From contig JAPTHN010000141.1 of the NCBI GenBank assembly GCA_026936325.1, positions 124,001 to 188,000 on the forward strand: a stretch of 64,000 nucleotides of DNA, given 5' to 3'. This stretch comes from Platynereis dumerilii. Its lineage: Eukaryota > Annelida > Polychaeta > Phyllodocida > Nereididae. A program made the position numbers and the translations under genes. Below are positions 1 to 12,162 of the stretch, in pieces. Each line of letters starts with the position of its first letter. Positions within the stretch are counted from its first letter, which is position 1. The notes below the pieces were generated by a model, which was given only the letters and a program-made list of their open reading frames with translations, did not search any database and had not been told where the DNA came from.

Positions 1-2560
1 ATGTTGCTGACAACAATTAGATTCATAGTAATTTGGCTTTTTTTAAAACATGTGCTTTTCACAAGACATTGTTATGATCAAACAGGAAGTGAAGCAACAG
101 TGCCACCTCACCCACACATGTAAATTGTAATGACCATTGTTGCTTCGCTCTATTCTCAGATGAGTTGACTTGTTTGATTCCTGGATCTTGTTTTCTCCTA
201 ATTCCCTGGTTTGGGGTTCTCTGAAACGCTTTGCATTGATAATTACAACTTCACCTTTTGTAGAATTGAATGTTGATCTGTCCTCGGCTGAATTTTTGTG
301 AAATACATGGTGGCCAGTTTGTAGGTCTGTGGGCTGGTCTGAAATTATTGCAATATTGTCAGCAACTGTGGGCATACCAATAAAACTTGTACCAATACAG
401 GCTCCGACATTGTTTTCCTGCAGGACCTTGAGGTCACTGTCTACAAAGATTTTATATAAAGTTGGCGACAGCTTTGCCCTCTGTCTAATCCCCTGTTTGA
501 CTCTAAATTCACTGCTGGTTGAGTTCATCCACTTCACCTTGGAAGTCTCCTCCCAACTTCAGGTGTTCTGACATGATTCCCATTGAGTCTGGAGCTTTGT
601 TGTTTTTCATTGACATGACTGCCTTCTTCACTTGTTGTTCATTGAACTGTAATACATCACTACCGGAAGTATGGATATTTCTTTTATGTGGGTGATTTCA
701 GATGAAACTTGTTCATGAAATTTTTCATCAAAATGAGGTTTCACTGTTGGAGTTGACAATTGTGAGAAGTGCTTACTCCAACCTTCTAGAATGTCTGACT
801 CTCCCTCGCAGCAGTCACCGTTGACTACGATGAAAGGTGTATGTCTAGAAGTAGCTTGTCGCGGCTTTCTGGTTAAACAATATAATAGCTGTTGATCATT
901 CTCTGTTGCAGTCATTATTCTTTCATAGAAATCATTTCTTATTTGGCATGGAAACAACATTGTAATCTTCTTAAGTTACATTTTTGGAGTTACTTCTGAA
1001 TATTCAATGATGACTTTTGTCAGAAGGGCGCCCAGCTTGTTTCCATCGGTCAAATGATATTTTTGAATTCTTGCTAGCTGATTCGATTTCTTTTTTCCAA
1101 GGTTTCCCAGGTTTTGCTTTCTTAGAGCCTGTTTTTGGAAGAGCAATTTTTTTAGCATCGTGCAATGCTTCACAAAGATGTCCCAAGTCCCACTTCTGAT
1201 TCTTGGGAGCCTGATTCATAAAATCGTAGTTTGCCATTGATCACTTTCTTGAATGTTCTTTGGTCACATTTTCTCCAATTTGGCCTTGGCTTGGGTAAAG
1301 GGAATGAATACTAACTAATGATTAACTTTTTTTTTTTCAAAGTAGTCTTTATTGATGTAGCAACTCGCCGAAACTGGAGAATGGTCTTTAGTGTTAGAAT
1401 GCAAATGTGCATGGTTGAAAACTGCATCATGGTACTTTCTCAATCTCTTATTGAACAATAAATGCCTTATTAACTCCATCGTAATGGTGGAATGTAGGTT
1501 CTGTGGGATAATCATGTATGGGTAATGAGCTTGTTTCTTGAAGGAGATCTAGCAGAACTTTGTCATGATCATTTGGAGGTTTTCTGTGTAAAGTGCCATT
1601 CATATCACCCAACAAGATTATTCAGTGTGTATTGGAATATTTAGAAATGATCTCCGCAATCTGGTCAGCCACTCCAGAATAATCTTGTTTCGAGGTTTTG
1701 TGTCCTCTGCAGGGCATATAGGTATTAATGATGCATATGGGTAGATCATTTGTCTGCAAACTCACAGCAACAATTCTGTTATCACAATGCAAAAGTTTCT
1801 TGATGAAAGGGTCAAGATGCGTTTTCCAAGCAATACACAGACCACCGTAACCTCGTATTCTGTCCTCAGGTGTGATAGGGTCATTGTCATCAGAGCATTT
1901 TGTATGGAAGTTGAATCCTGGAAGGAGATTATTCAATTCATTTTCTTAAAAGCGATATCTTGATCTCGAGCTAATTGATTTTTATAGATGCAATTTGCTC
2001 TGATGTTCTGTACATTAAAGCTGCAAAGATTTAATTTAAACGGTGGAGGTTTGGATGCTGCCGATAATATTGATGGGTCAGTCTTTGTTGTAACAGAGTT
2101 GGTGTTGGTCTTTGAGATAGCGACATTAATGGGGGAATCTGAAGTCCTAGATTATTATGTACCCTTAGAGTTTGTTGTAAGTGCATTTCTGGAGACTTTG
2201 GTGTAAGTTTGAGTTTGATGCCCTGGTGTCTTCTGTAAGTGTGTTTTCACAGTCCAGGGTGTCTTCTGTAAGTTTTCAGTCGGGGACCTCGGTATCTGAT
2301 TTCGGGACATTGATGTTACTTGGGATGAAACGTTCTCTTCAGTTGAGTCTGATTTCGGGACATTGATGTTACTTGGGAATAAGATGGCGTTTTCAGTTGG
2401 TTCATACAAGTTACTTTTTCGAGGGGGACATCTTGGAATGTTTTCTCTAAATCCGGCATCATATTTTGCTGAGTTGTGCTTTGACATGTTTTGCGTTTCA
2501 TGCGCCTTCTTTTCTTTTTCACTGTTTTCTTTGCATTTCTTATAATATGGGCCGGAAAAC
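1..2560 (-). mobile_element. Decayed non-LTR retrotransposon (LINE), 3' side off the window
   Basis: Read on the minus strand, scattered frames resemble a LINE ORF2 in the right order. An endonuclease-like stretch lies at 1936-1622 (RGYGGLCIAW, then CIINTYMPCRG). A linker follows at about 1237-976 and 960-628 (PFIVVNGDCCEGESDILEGW). The first part of a reverse transcriptase lies at 537-43, with KLSPTLYKIFVDSDLKVL and GMPTVADNIAII, where the second corresponds to the family's (Y/V)ADD box with the last D changed to N. The frame changes several times and stops are common, so this is an old copy. The region 2550-2150 keeps a lysine- and proline-rich frame that may be the spacer upstream of the endonuclease, but that is weak. 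The reverse transcriptase C-terminus would lie before position 1. I cannot assign the clade. Confidence 0.7.
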
Positions 2561-2640
2561 TAGCTGATTTTTGAACGTCTCCCTTGTGGCAACCGTCTAA
2601 AAATATTCTCAGCGGTAGATGTGTGTAGTTGATTTTGATA

Positions 2641-3400
2641 GTCAGGTCACATTTTCAAAAAAGTGAACACCCCAAGGCATTTTTTAGTAGAAGCAGGCAA
2701 CAAATTGATTCTTATGTAAAATTTTCCGTAGATTTCAAATTTCACTGTTGCCAAGCTGAAATATGACTCCTTCACCCCCTAATTAGCATAAAACAAGATG
2801 GCCACCAATTTTCTTTGTTTAATGATAATTTGGATTCTACTTGCACTAGGACAACAAGTAAAAGGTGTATTTTGATGTGTTTTGACCTGCTGAGTTCAAA
2901 TTTGATGACTACAAATTTGAATTGTGACTCCTTAACCCCCTAATTAGCATAAAACAAGATGGCCGCCAATTTTTTCCTAATTTTCCCTTGTTAGCAATAT
3001 TTTGACTTCTAATTGCACTGGAGCAACAAGCAGAAGGTGCATTTTGAGGTTTTTGACCTACTGAATTCAAATTTTGACACTAAAAAGCTGAATTATGAAT
3101 TATTCACTCATAATATCAAACAAAATGCCGCCAATTTCCGTTGTTTTGCGATAATTTTGCTTTTGATTGCACCAGGACATCAAGTGAGTCACTTGATTTG
3201 AGGAGTGTATTTTGATGGTTTTTGACATCTTGAATAGAAATTGGGCAACTACAAAATAGAATTTTGACCCCTTCACCCACAATTAGCGTAAACAAGGTGG
3301 CCAAATATGACCCTTGCTTTGCAGTAATTTGTCTTTTGACTGCAATAGGACACAAATTCAAAAAAGCCTCTTGAATCTTTTTTCCTGGCATTTCCAGTTA
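2641..3400 (+). repeat. Left inverted arm, 162-bp tandem units
   Basis: The units recur with starts near 2763, 2925, 3090 and 3255. Each begins around TGACTCCTTAACCCCCTAA and contains CAAGATGGCC(G/A)CCAA and then CACTAGGACAACAAG. The units degrade toward the centre of the element. The arm pairs with 5920-6766. Confidence 0.75.
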
Positions 3401-3429
3401 ATACTTGGTAGCCATGCTAGAAATGGGCA

Positions 3430-5870
3430 ATGGGGGGGGGGCTTTCATTCGGCACCTTTGTTTCATTCTTGCTAAAACTGTCAACCCTCCGAAAGCTAAA
3501 TAAATGTTACTGTCAGTGTCGAAAATATCCTCTGAAACACTAAATGCTCCCATGTATTTTCAATTTCTCCTATTCTAATCACTAAGCAAGTCATTTTTAA
3601 CCAGTCAAAATAGATGTGAATGGATAGGCCTTGATGTCAGCTTTCATTTGGCATCTTTGTATCCTTGTCACTACAAGTTTCAACCCTCCAAAAGCTAAAT
3701 AAATGTTCCTGTCAGTGTCAAAAATTTCATCCGAAACACAAAATCCTCCGATGTATTTACAATTTCCCCTATCAGAATCTCTATAAAACTGATTTCTAAC
3801 CAGTCAAATGGATGTAAATGGATAGCCATAGATGTCAGCTTTCATTTGGCACCTTTGTTTCCTTCCTACTACAACTATCAATCCTCCCAAAGCTAAATAC
3901 ATATTACCGTCAGTATCGATAATCTCCCAAGAATTACAAAATCCTATCATGTATTTTCAATTTCACCTATCCTAATCGCTGGAAAATTCATTTTTAACCA
4001 GTCAAAATGGATGTGGAAGGATAGCCCTTGATGTCAGCTTTCATCTGGCACTTAGGTATCCTTGTTATCGCAAATGTCAACCCTCCAAAATATAAATAAA
4101 TGTAGCTGTCAGTTTCAAATATCTCTTCCGAAACACAAAATCCTCCCTTGCATTTTCAATTTCACCTAACTTAATCACTAGATAAGTCATTTTTAACCAG
4201 TCAAAATGGACGTGGATGGATAGCCATTGATGTCAGCTTTCATTTGGCATCTTTGTATCCTTGTCACTACAAGTTTCAACCCTCCAAAAGCTAAATAAAT
4301 GTTCCTGTCAGTGTCAAAGATTTCATCCGAAACACAAAATCCTCCGATGTATTTACAATTTCCCCTATCAGAATCTCTATAAAACTGATTTCTAACCAGT
4401 CAAATGGATGTAAATGGATAGCCATAGATGTCAGCTTTCATTTGGCACCTTTGTTTCCTTCCTACTACAACTATCAATCCTCCCAAAGCTAAATAAATAT
4501 TACCGTCAGTATCTATAATCTCCTAAGAAATACAAAATCCTCCCGTGTATTTTAAATTTCACCTATCCTAATCACTGGAAAATTCATTTTCAACCAGGCC
4601 AAATGGATGTGGACGGATAGCCCTTGATGTCAGCTTTCATTTGGCACCTTGGTTTCCTTGTTACTGCAAATGTCAACCCTCCAAAATCTAAATAAATGTG
4701 GCTGTCAGTTTCAAAAATTTCTTCCAAAACAAAAAATCTTCCCTTGCATGTTCAATTTCACCTAACTTAATCACTAGATAAGTAACCTTTAACCAGTCAA
4801 AATGGATGGGGATGGATAGCCATTGATGTCAGCTTTCATTTGGCACCTTTGTTTCCTTGTTACTGCAACTATTAATCCTCCAAAAGCTAAATAAATATTA
4901 CCATCAGTATCGATACTCTCCTAAGAAGTACAAAATCCTCTCATGTATTTTCAATTTCGCCTATCCTAATCACTGGAAAATTCATTTTTAACCAGACAAA
5001 ATGGATGTGGATATATAGCCCTTGATGTCAGCTTTCATTTGGCACTTTGGTTTCCTTGTTACTGCAAATGTCAACCCTCTAAAATCTAAAGAAATGTAGC
5101 TGTCAGTGTCAAAATTCTCTTCCGAAACACAAAATCCTCCCTTGAATTTTCAATTACACCTAACTTAATCACTAGATAAGTCATTTTTAACCAGTCAAAA
5201 TGGATGTGGATGGATAGCCCTTGACATCAGCTTTCATTTGGCAACTTGATGTCCTTGTTACTACAACTATCAACCGTCCAAAAGCTAAATAAACATTACC
5301 ATCAGTGTCGATAATCTCAAAAGAAACACAAAATCCTCCCTTGTATTTTTTATTTCACCTATCCTCATCACTATAAAACTCATTTTGACCAACCAAAATG
5401 GATGTGGATTGATAGCCCTTGATGTTAGCTATCATTTGGCATCTTGATTTCTTGGTTATCACAAATTTCAACCCTCCAAAAGCTAAATAAATGCAGCTGT
5501 CAGTGTCGAAAATATCATCCGAAACCCTAAATCCTCCTTGTATTTTCAATTTCACCTATCTTAATCACTAGAAAACTCATTTTTAACCTGCCCAATGGGA
5601 TGTGGATGGATGTCAACTCTCATTTGGCAGCTTTATATCCATGCTACTACAACTGTCAACCCTCCAAAAGCTAAATAAATATAACTGTCAGTGCAGATAA
5701 TCTCCTGAGAATCACAAAATCCTCCTCATGTATTTTCAATTTCACCCATCCATATCACTAGAAAACTAATTTTAACCAACCCAAATGGATGTGGATGGAT
5801 ACCCCTTCATGTCAGCTTTCAAGTTTCATGTTACTATATATACAATTGTAAACCCTCCAAAGCTAAATAA
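3430..5870 (+). repeat. 199-bp satellite, about 12 copies, with a three-monomer higher-order unit
   Basis: The word TGTCAGCTTTCATTTGGCA recurs at 3635, 3833, 4032, 4231, 4429, 4628, 4827, 5026, about 5225, 5423, 5611 and 5810, so the spacing is 198-199 bp with one shorter unit of about 188. Monomers at 3635 and 4231, at 3833 and 4429, and at 4032 and 4628 resemble each other more than their neighbours. This indicates duplication of a three-monomer block of about 596 bp. Single monomers carry variable ACAAAATCCTCC and CAATTTCACCTA segments. Nothing coding is seen. Confidence 0.85.
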
Positions 5871-5919
5871 ACGTTGCTATCGAAATTTCCTCCAAAACGC
5901 TAAATTGACTCATTCTGTA

Positions 5920-6766
5920 CTGGAAAGAACCCATTTTGAGGCCACACCACAATAACTTGTCTGAATTGTATATGCTAAGGGTTGAAGTAGTCATATTCAA
6001 CTATGTAGTTGTCACAGTTGTGTTCATTGGATGTAAAAACATCAAAATACACCTTCTACTTGTTGCCCTGGTGCAATTAGCAGCCAAATTATCCCTTAAC
6101 AAAAGAAATTGGTGGCCATCTTGTTTTATGCTAATTATCGGGTTAAGGAGTCATAATTCAACTTTGTAGTCATCAAATTTGAACTCAGCAGGTCAAAAAA
6201 CATCAAAATACACCTTTTACTTGTTGTCCTAGTGCAAGTAGAAGCCAAATTATCACTAAACAAAGGAAATTGGCGGCCATTTTGTTTATGCTAATTAGGG
6301 GTTAAGGAGTCACAATTCAACTTTGTAGTCATCAAACTTGAACTCAGCAGGTCAAAAAACATCAAAATACACCTTTTACTTGTTGTCCTAGTGCAAGTAG
6401 AAGCCAAATTATCACTAAACAAAGGAAATTGGCGGCCATCTTGTTTTATGCTAATTAGGGGGTTAAGGAGTCACAATTTAACTTTGCAGTCATCAAATTT
6501 GAACTCAGCAGGTCAAAAAACATAAAAATACACCTTTCACTTTTTGTCCTAGTGCAAGTGGAAGCCAAATTATCACTAAACAAAGCAAATTGGCGGCCAT
6601 CTTGTTTTATGCTAATTAGGGGGTGAAGGAGTCATATTTCATCTTGGCAACAGCAAAATTTGAAATCTACGGAAAATTTTACATAAGAATCAACTTGTTG
6701 CCTGCTTCTACTAAAAAATGCCTTGGGCACCTTAAATAAGCCCTTTCTCTGGAAATGTGACCTGAC
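5920..6766 (-). repeat. Right inverted arm, 162-bp tandem units
   Basis: Units start near 6137, 6299, 6461 and 6622 with GGTTAAGGAGTCACAATT and include GAACTCAGCAGGTCAAAAAA and GGCGGCCATCTTGTTTTATG. They are the reverse complement of the left arm. The units here are more alike than those in the left arm, which suggests recent homogenisation of this side. Confidence 0.8.
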
Positions 6767-6770
6767 TACT

Positions 6771-6842
6771 GACAGCAATTTGATTGATGTTGTCTAGAAC
6801 AGCAATTTGAATGATGTTGACTTGAACAGCAATTTGAATGAA
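6771..6842 (+). repeat. Short tandem repeat, three copies
   Basis: ACAGCAATTTGA(A/T)TGATG occurs three times at a spacing of about 28-30 bp, directly beside the right end of the fold-back element. The rest of 6843-8210 shows nothing but AT-rich sequence and one 33-bp duplication near 7015-7085 (CTTTCAAAATTCTTGCCT). Confidence 0.6.
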
Positions 6843-8210
6843 GCTTAACTTTCTGCACTTCTGCATGTGCACAAGTTGAGAGATTTTGAGTGACATATCT
6901 ACCAGTCTGTCAGATATCCCAACGTCATCATAATGCATACAACCACATTACAATGAAACAATGCATACTTTATTTAATCGTTGACAATTTAGATTAGCGA
7001 GAACCAGGTTGGAGTCATTTGAAAAGAACTTAATCTTTCAAAATTCTTGCCTTGGAAATAACTTCATCTTTCAAAATTCTTGCCTAGGTACAGACTTAAA
7101 GGTTTCCGAACAAAGTTAAATTATGCTAGAAACTGGAAAAGTCCTCTGGGACTTCTTAGAAGCTTTGGTTTGAATTAGGCTCATTGTATTGCTATCATCC
7201 AATATTTTTTATGAGAATCTTCCCAAGTCCTTTCCATTCTTTTAGTGGATCTAATGAAAATTTGAACTGGAGACATCATCTGGAATCAACAAAACAATCA
7301 ATCCATGTTTGCCTCTTCATAAATGACCGGTTTTAAAACTTCCACTGTGTATGCCAGGGTGCTGCCAATTGTGCATCATGGTACTTTTTGTATAAACATC
7401 CATCATTCCCCCCAAAGACAAATATATATAGCAAGTGAAATAGCCAAGGTCAGTTATCAGAACTTAGTTTGTGGAACACACCTTTTTTCGTTGTTGATTC
7501 ATGTGGAAAAGTGTAACTATGTGTGTGACTATTTATATGTTTGTCACAAACAAAAGAGCAGAGCTGGCATGTGCATCGGGCTGCTTTGAGGCTTAGTATT
7601 CACACGGAAATGGAAGGTTCCAGAAGTTGGGCTATGTCTTAAGACATCCATTTCCGTCTGCTTGCCTTGATTAGATGTAAAAAGCAACATTCAAATGAGC
7701 CTCTCTTGAAATAAACATGAATATTTATTTGGAATATTCTTGAAAACCCTAATTTATGGCCAAAGATTTACAGATCATCCAACTCCTCATCGACTCCACT
7801 GAATGAATATATATACAAATTAAATAATAAATGTGTTTGTTAAAATATTGAATAAGTATGCAATGTATTTCAATGTGTGTAAACTTAGATTTTTTTCCCA
7901 CAAAACTCAAAATGTAATCTCTAATGTAGATTTGACAGGAACTTGACAAAGTCATGTATTGTGATCCGAGCATGGCGAAAATGATTGAAAATTGAAACAA
8001 GACTTTGAGAGACAATCGAAGTAGCAAGGAATTAATATATATATCCATTTCAACAATAGACATGGATTCTCCAGGTCCAATGTGTATGTTAATTGTAGGC
8101 ACTAGTGCATTTGGATTTGGATGCCAGGTTCAAATGTATGCACCTTAATGTGACTGAGGCAAATTTGTGTGGCTTTATGGTCATGAGAGTTTTTTTTGCT
8201 ATTTGTACAG
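6843..8210. other. AT-rich host sequence, nothing recognised
   Basis: There are no coding-like frames, no terminal repeats and no further tandem array apart from the duplicated CTTTCAAAATTCTTGCCT near 7030 and 7065. This is presumably the intron or flank upstream of the exon at 8211. The earlier exons of that gene are not visible here. Confidence 0.5.
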
Positions 8211-8400
8211 GTATGAATTAATTGAAGTGAAGATTCAACATTTGACAAGGTCCAACATTGAACAAGAGGCCAAGGAGATTTTGGAAATCTCGGACACCGG
8301 AGAAATTAGTTATCCCAGACAAGGACCTTCCATTATGAAGAGGCTGATCGGTAAAACAGATGAGTTATATCTGGAAACTGACTTTGCAAAGTTGGTAAAG
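8211..8400 (+). CDS. Host gene, internal exon (first one visible), unknown product
   Basis: A polypyrimidine tract and acceptor (TTTGCTATTTGTACAG) precede the exon, and the donor AAG|GTAGGC follows it. The exon enters with one base left over (phase 2 intron) and ends on a complete codon. The 63 codons read as a charged, helical segment: it begins YELIEVKIQHLTRSNIEQEA, has SYPRQGPSIMKRLIGKTDE in the middle and ends LETDFAKLVK. Codon use and lack of stops fit real coding sequence, and the open frame breaks only after the donor. The 3' phase fits the exon at 12163. I do not recognise the family. No signal peptide, membrane segment or catalytic motif is visible. The upstream exon or exons are outside the window or unrecognised. 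I infer one gene from the matching phases of all four exons. Confidence 0.7.
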
Positions 8401-8580
8401 GTAGGCTTATTTTGGTATTATTACACACTTTCTCAATACATAGTAAATTGTAAATCAGGTGGAGGGGTGTTCTAATGTGAAATGCCTCTTGACACCATTC
8501 CTCTGCACCCCACTTGTGTATACTGTTACGCCCAGCCTTATTGGGGTAACCAAATTAACAATACAAGTTAATTTGATATC

Positions 8581-9560
8581 TTAGCAAAAGAGCTGGAGCA
8601 TTTAGAATTATTGTCATATCATGAAGATGATATTAAATGTGCTGTAAATAATAGAATAGCTGCAGTTGTTAATGCTATTCACAATGCCTCAAAAGACGCT
8701 GGTTGTGTGCCTAAGAAAGTACTGTTGTTAAACCTGAAAAATATTGTTGCACAGAACTGAGTAAAATTAGAGATAAAAATAACGTGCAAGCACTTTAAGC
8801 AGCGCAGGCCTGAATAATCTGTCACTGATGAGTATGGAGTGGCAACCCACTGACCAATGAACAGTACAACTTGGGCTTTAAATTCTAGTAAAAAATGCAC
8901 TAAAATGTACTAAAACTGCCTAATCTGAAAGCAAACTTAACTGATTGACTTCTAATTTTTGATGTGTATTATTTGTACTATAAGATAGCATACTGGCTAC
9001 ATGGCAAAGTTTGTTGTTTGCTCTGTATATGAGAACCAGCTAAATGTAAACAAGAGAACTCCTTAATTAGGTCACTAGGTGAGTACACAGTGTCTGGCTG
9101 TCAGTGCAGCAGCAGAGCAACAGCAGCTCACCATGTACAATCATTTAAATTTCCCAGGAAAAACTAGCTTTTTAGTTGAGCAAATAAAAAAATTATTGTC
9201 ACAGAAGTTTACCAACAGCTGATGGAAGCAAGATAAACTCATGATGAGACCATATGGCAAGTTTCAGAGTGATAGGTGTACCAGTGCGATCGCCTATATG
9301 GTCAGAGTTTGTAGAAAAATTCTAGGGGTAAGAGCAGCTGCGCTGCTAAAAAGCGTTTCTGGTCGTCACTCTGGGTTGATGCTGGCTGCCCAGACAAGGT
9401 TCAGTTGTTGAGGTTTATGAGAATGTTGATAAAAGTTTTCGATGTCATAGCAGAAGGTTTAGGAACAATCATGTTTCTAAAATTGATTTATCTGAAAATT
9501 ACCGACGAACTATGGCTCAATGGCTCATATGATTTAAGTACAAGATATTCTGCAAAAAAC
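8581..9560 (+). mobile_element. Probable decayed LINE ORF2 linker fragment
   Basis: Two coding-like stretches lie in one orientation. 8581-8715 reads LAKELEHLELLSYHEDD and on to KDAGCVPKK. Around 9355-9540 a stretch begins FWSSLWVDAGCPDK and, after a frame change, continues with RCHSRRFRNNHVSKID and NYRRTMAQWL. The W-x-DAGCP pattern followed by basic residues resembles the linker between endonuclease and reverse transcriptase in some animal LINEs. Stops and frame changes show it is dead. No endonuclease or reverse transcriptase motif is present, so the assignment is tentative. The remainder of the intron (8401-8580) holds nothing obvious. Confidence 0.4.
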
Positions 9561-9839
9561 TGACAGAGAACTTTCTCGGCCATGACCTTCAAGACATTTA
9601 AGAATTTTTGTGAGTCTCCTAGTCATTTTCACTTTTTAAAGCTTCAATATTTTTTAATGTCATATTTGTTTGCTAAGTTACAGGGATGTAAATAGGAATT
9701 TAGAAGTACAGGAGCTCTGTCCCAAAGGAAATTATAGGGGTTGTCAAATGTCGAGGCAGCATGATAATCACACACACATTTAAAAAAATATCACATGAAT
9801 ATACACTACCAATTACTAAGATTCATGACATGATAATAC

Positions 9840-10259
9840 CAGGGTTGCTACTTGTGTTGGATTTTACAATTCCCTGACTTTTCCCTGTCTCCAAACAACT
9901 TTTCCCTGACTGCAAGAAAGGCTCTCGCTCAAAATTTTGATTTACAATTGACTGGCTTTTGAAAAAAAAAGTAAAGGGTGATACCAAGTTGCACAATCAA
10001 ATTTCCTTGAGCTATGTATTCTTGATTTTAAGGCCACTCCACAATTATTAAACATGTCAGATGGGTAATTGTTGTACATTTCTTTGTTATTCTTATCATG
10101 AAACTATCGTAATTCTAGTCGCGCATTACCAGTTTTTATGCAAAATTCCTTGATCCGGATAAAATTTCCCTGACTTTTAAATATTAAATTTCCCTGGTTA
10201 ATTCCAAATTTCCCTGATCTTGAATTTCCCTGCCATTTCCTTGACCAGTGGCAACCCTG
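9840..10259. mobile_element. 420-bp MITE with TIRs and 5-bp target duplication
   Basis: The left terminus CAGGGTTGCTACTTG matches the inverted right terminus CAGGGTTGCCACTGG. Both sides are flanked by AATAC (9835-9839 and 10260-10264). The inside is rich in TTTCCCTGA words (at least seven), giving the repeated AAATTTCCCTG look known from many marine invertebrate repeats. There is no coding capacity. The CAGGG terminus is hAT-like, but hAT elements make 8-bp duplications, so the superfamily is left open. Confidence 0.75.
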
Positions 10260-10264
10260 AATAC

Positions 10265-10649
10265 ATCAATACGCATAAATTGCAATGTGTGAACATAGGC
10301 CTATATATTTTAACACTGCATCTATAACACACAGGAAAAGTTATTACTGAAGTGCAGCTGACCCAACTGTTAATGCAATTCAATTGAACAGGCTTATATC
10401 GTCCGTGTGTGTCATTTCCTGCTACCTTCTGAATGTCATCTGAACTCCTGATCTCAAAAGCGGCTGGGAAACTGCAGAAGTTTCCGGAACTCACATTGCC
10501 CTCACGGGTGCTGCATCTCCATGAATTGTGGGGGAGTTGTCCAAACAGATTGCCCAAATTGCCCCAAAATCCAAAATCACAAATTTCCGTTCTGAAACTC
10601 CCCGAAACATTGCTTTTTCAGCTGCTTGGGGGCATCAATAGTCGGAACA
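10265..10649. other. Intronic sequence, nothing recognised
   Basis: No repeat structure, splice-flanked frame or terminal repeat was found in this stretch between the MITE and the palindromic element. Confidence 0.4.
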
Positions 10650-11310
10650 TTGCTATTCTAACTGTTGGCACACTATTCTAACTATTGGCAAAATTTGCCA
10701 ATCTCTAAATATCTTTTCGGGCCACTTAGAACATTAACAAATAGTTAAATCGTGCCCATTCCTGCAATTATCGCCCACTTTCGATATTAAAAAGCGGAGC
10801 ACAGCAGCAGAAATCCCGAAAATGCAGGATTAGGTTTTTTGCGATTTGCGCGACTTGTAGTAAAGATACAGACTCATCTCTGTAGCTTGATTAGAAAATT
10901 TCTAACATAGCTAGGAAGACAAAACCAATCCCAATGAATAGCTCTATCCACGAGGAATCCAATGCTGAAAAAATTACTGCTCTATCATTATTAGAAGTCC
11001 TTCAAATAAAAAAAACCTCAGACTGGCACTCCCAGTGTCAATTATTTAAAAAAATCGGAAAATTACGCGATCCCGCATCCCGCAAGCACGTCCCGCATTT
11101 CAGAAAAGAATTGATGGTCGATAATTGCAGGATTGGGCACATTCAAATCACTATTTGCGAATGTTCTAAGTGGTCTGAAAAGACACGCAATGAGCGATAA
11201 TTAGAGAGATGGGCATGAATAATTCTTTGCCAATATCTAAATCAAGTCTTTTTGACTATTTGAGATATTTGGAGATTGGCATTTTAGAGATTGGTTGATG
11301 CAACCATGGA
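10650..11310. repeat. Imperfect palindromic element (MITE-like)
   Basis: 10695-10775 contains CCACTTAGAACATT, CAAATAGTTAAATCGTGCCC and TCCTGCAATTATCG. The reverse complement of 11110-11190 contains the same three words in the same order. Outside them, CCAATCTCTAAATATC on the left pairs with GATATTTGGAGATTGG on the right. The centre holds AAAGCGGAGCACAGCAG and ATCCCGCATCCCGCAAG. The element is non-coding and clean target duplications were not identified. Confidence 0.6.
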
Positions 11311-12162
11311 ACATGTGGCGCCATCTATAACATATGCTTTACACAGCTGTTAATGAAACTTAATTCATAAATCTGAAGGTAAGGGAACATCCTCATTCAT
11401 ATGATCCTAAAGATGCAGTCATTATGCAAAAGTTGTAATATCTATTTGTGACATTGACATTTGTGTGAGTCTTATGATGTGATCTAAAGAATGACACTAT
11501 AAAAACCAAAATAACCCAGGCGCAGTCTGTATAAATAGAACATACTTCGATAAACTTGACACCTTGTTCTCTTGGAAAATATCCATCAATTTTATGGCAG
11601 AAATTTGTGACCAAACGTGTGCGAATTAATTGCTGGGTATAATTGATGGACTCACTTCCCTGCTGTCAAGCAAGAGATGAGCAAGGCCGAGCCTGTAGTC
11701 AGTGACTCTCTCAGCTGATTCCTCCTTCGGTACATCCCTACAGCTATGCGAAAGTTAAATCACGTGCTAAGTCTGTTGTTTCACACTTGTGCAAAAGTAA
11801 GAATAACAGATGCTATCCGTATTTTTACAGTAGATTCTACAGCTTCTTGCATTCTTTACATTCTATGTTTGACAGTTGATATAACTGTAAAATATACTTT
11901 AAATAAACTGTTTTATGTATGTGCATTATACCGTAATATCACTTTGTTGAATACGCAAAATTACTGTTCAATGTACCAATCTGCATTTTACGGTTCATTG
12001 TCCTGTTCAGGTTTATTAGTACTTTTACAGTTCTTGCAAAAACACTTACAGAACCAATTTCGGCCTAATTTATTGATTCACAATACACATCCCAATGCAT
12101 CAATTGTCTATTCCTGATGGAGTTATCAAATTGATTGCAATGTTATCTGCTCCTTCTTCCAG
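11311..12162. other. Intronic sequence before exon 12163, nothing recognised
   Basis: This stretch is AT-rich. A 123-codon open stretch at 11746-12117 has the composition of random AT-rich DNA and overlaps no known domain, so I do not call it a gene. Confidence 0.4.

Larger units (their letters stand above)
2641..6766. mobile_element. TA-flanked fold-back element with internal satellite (non-coding, 4.1 kb)
   Basis: The left end reads TA|GTCAGGTCACATTTTC and the right end is its reverse complement (GGAAATGTGACCTGAC|TA), so TA is a candidate target duplication at 2639-2640 and 6767-6768. About 750-850 bp at each side are inverted copies of each other. They share the stretch around AGAAGCAGGCAACAA and the blocks containing CAAGATGGCCGCCAA. 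Each arm is itself built from about four 162-bp tandem units. Between the arms lies a direct array of 199-bp monomers. No frame longer than about 90 codons is present, and none looks coding. TA duplication is typical of Tc1/mariner-like mobilisation, but no transposase is carried, so the family is an inference. Confidence 0.75.

Noticed and set aside
3430-5870. CRISPR array (regular repeats of about 199 bp)
   Set aside because: The repeats are adjacent monomers without spacers, in a eukaryotic transposon.
11746-12117. 123-codon frame upstream of exon 12163
   Set aside because: Composition of random AT-rich DNA. It does not connect in phase with the exon.
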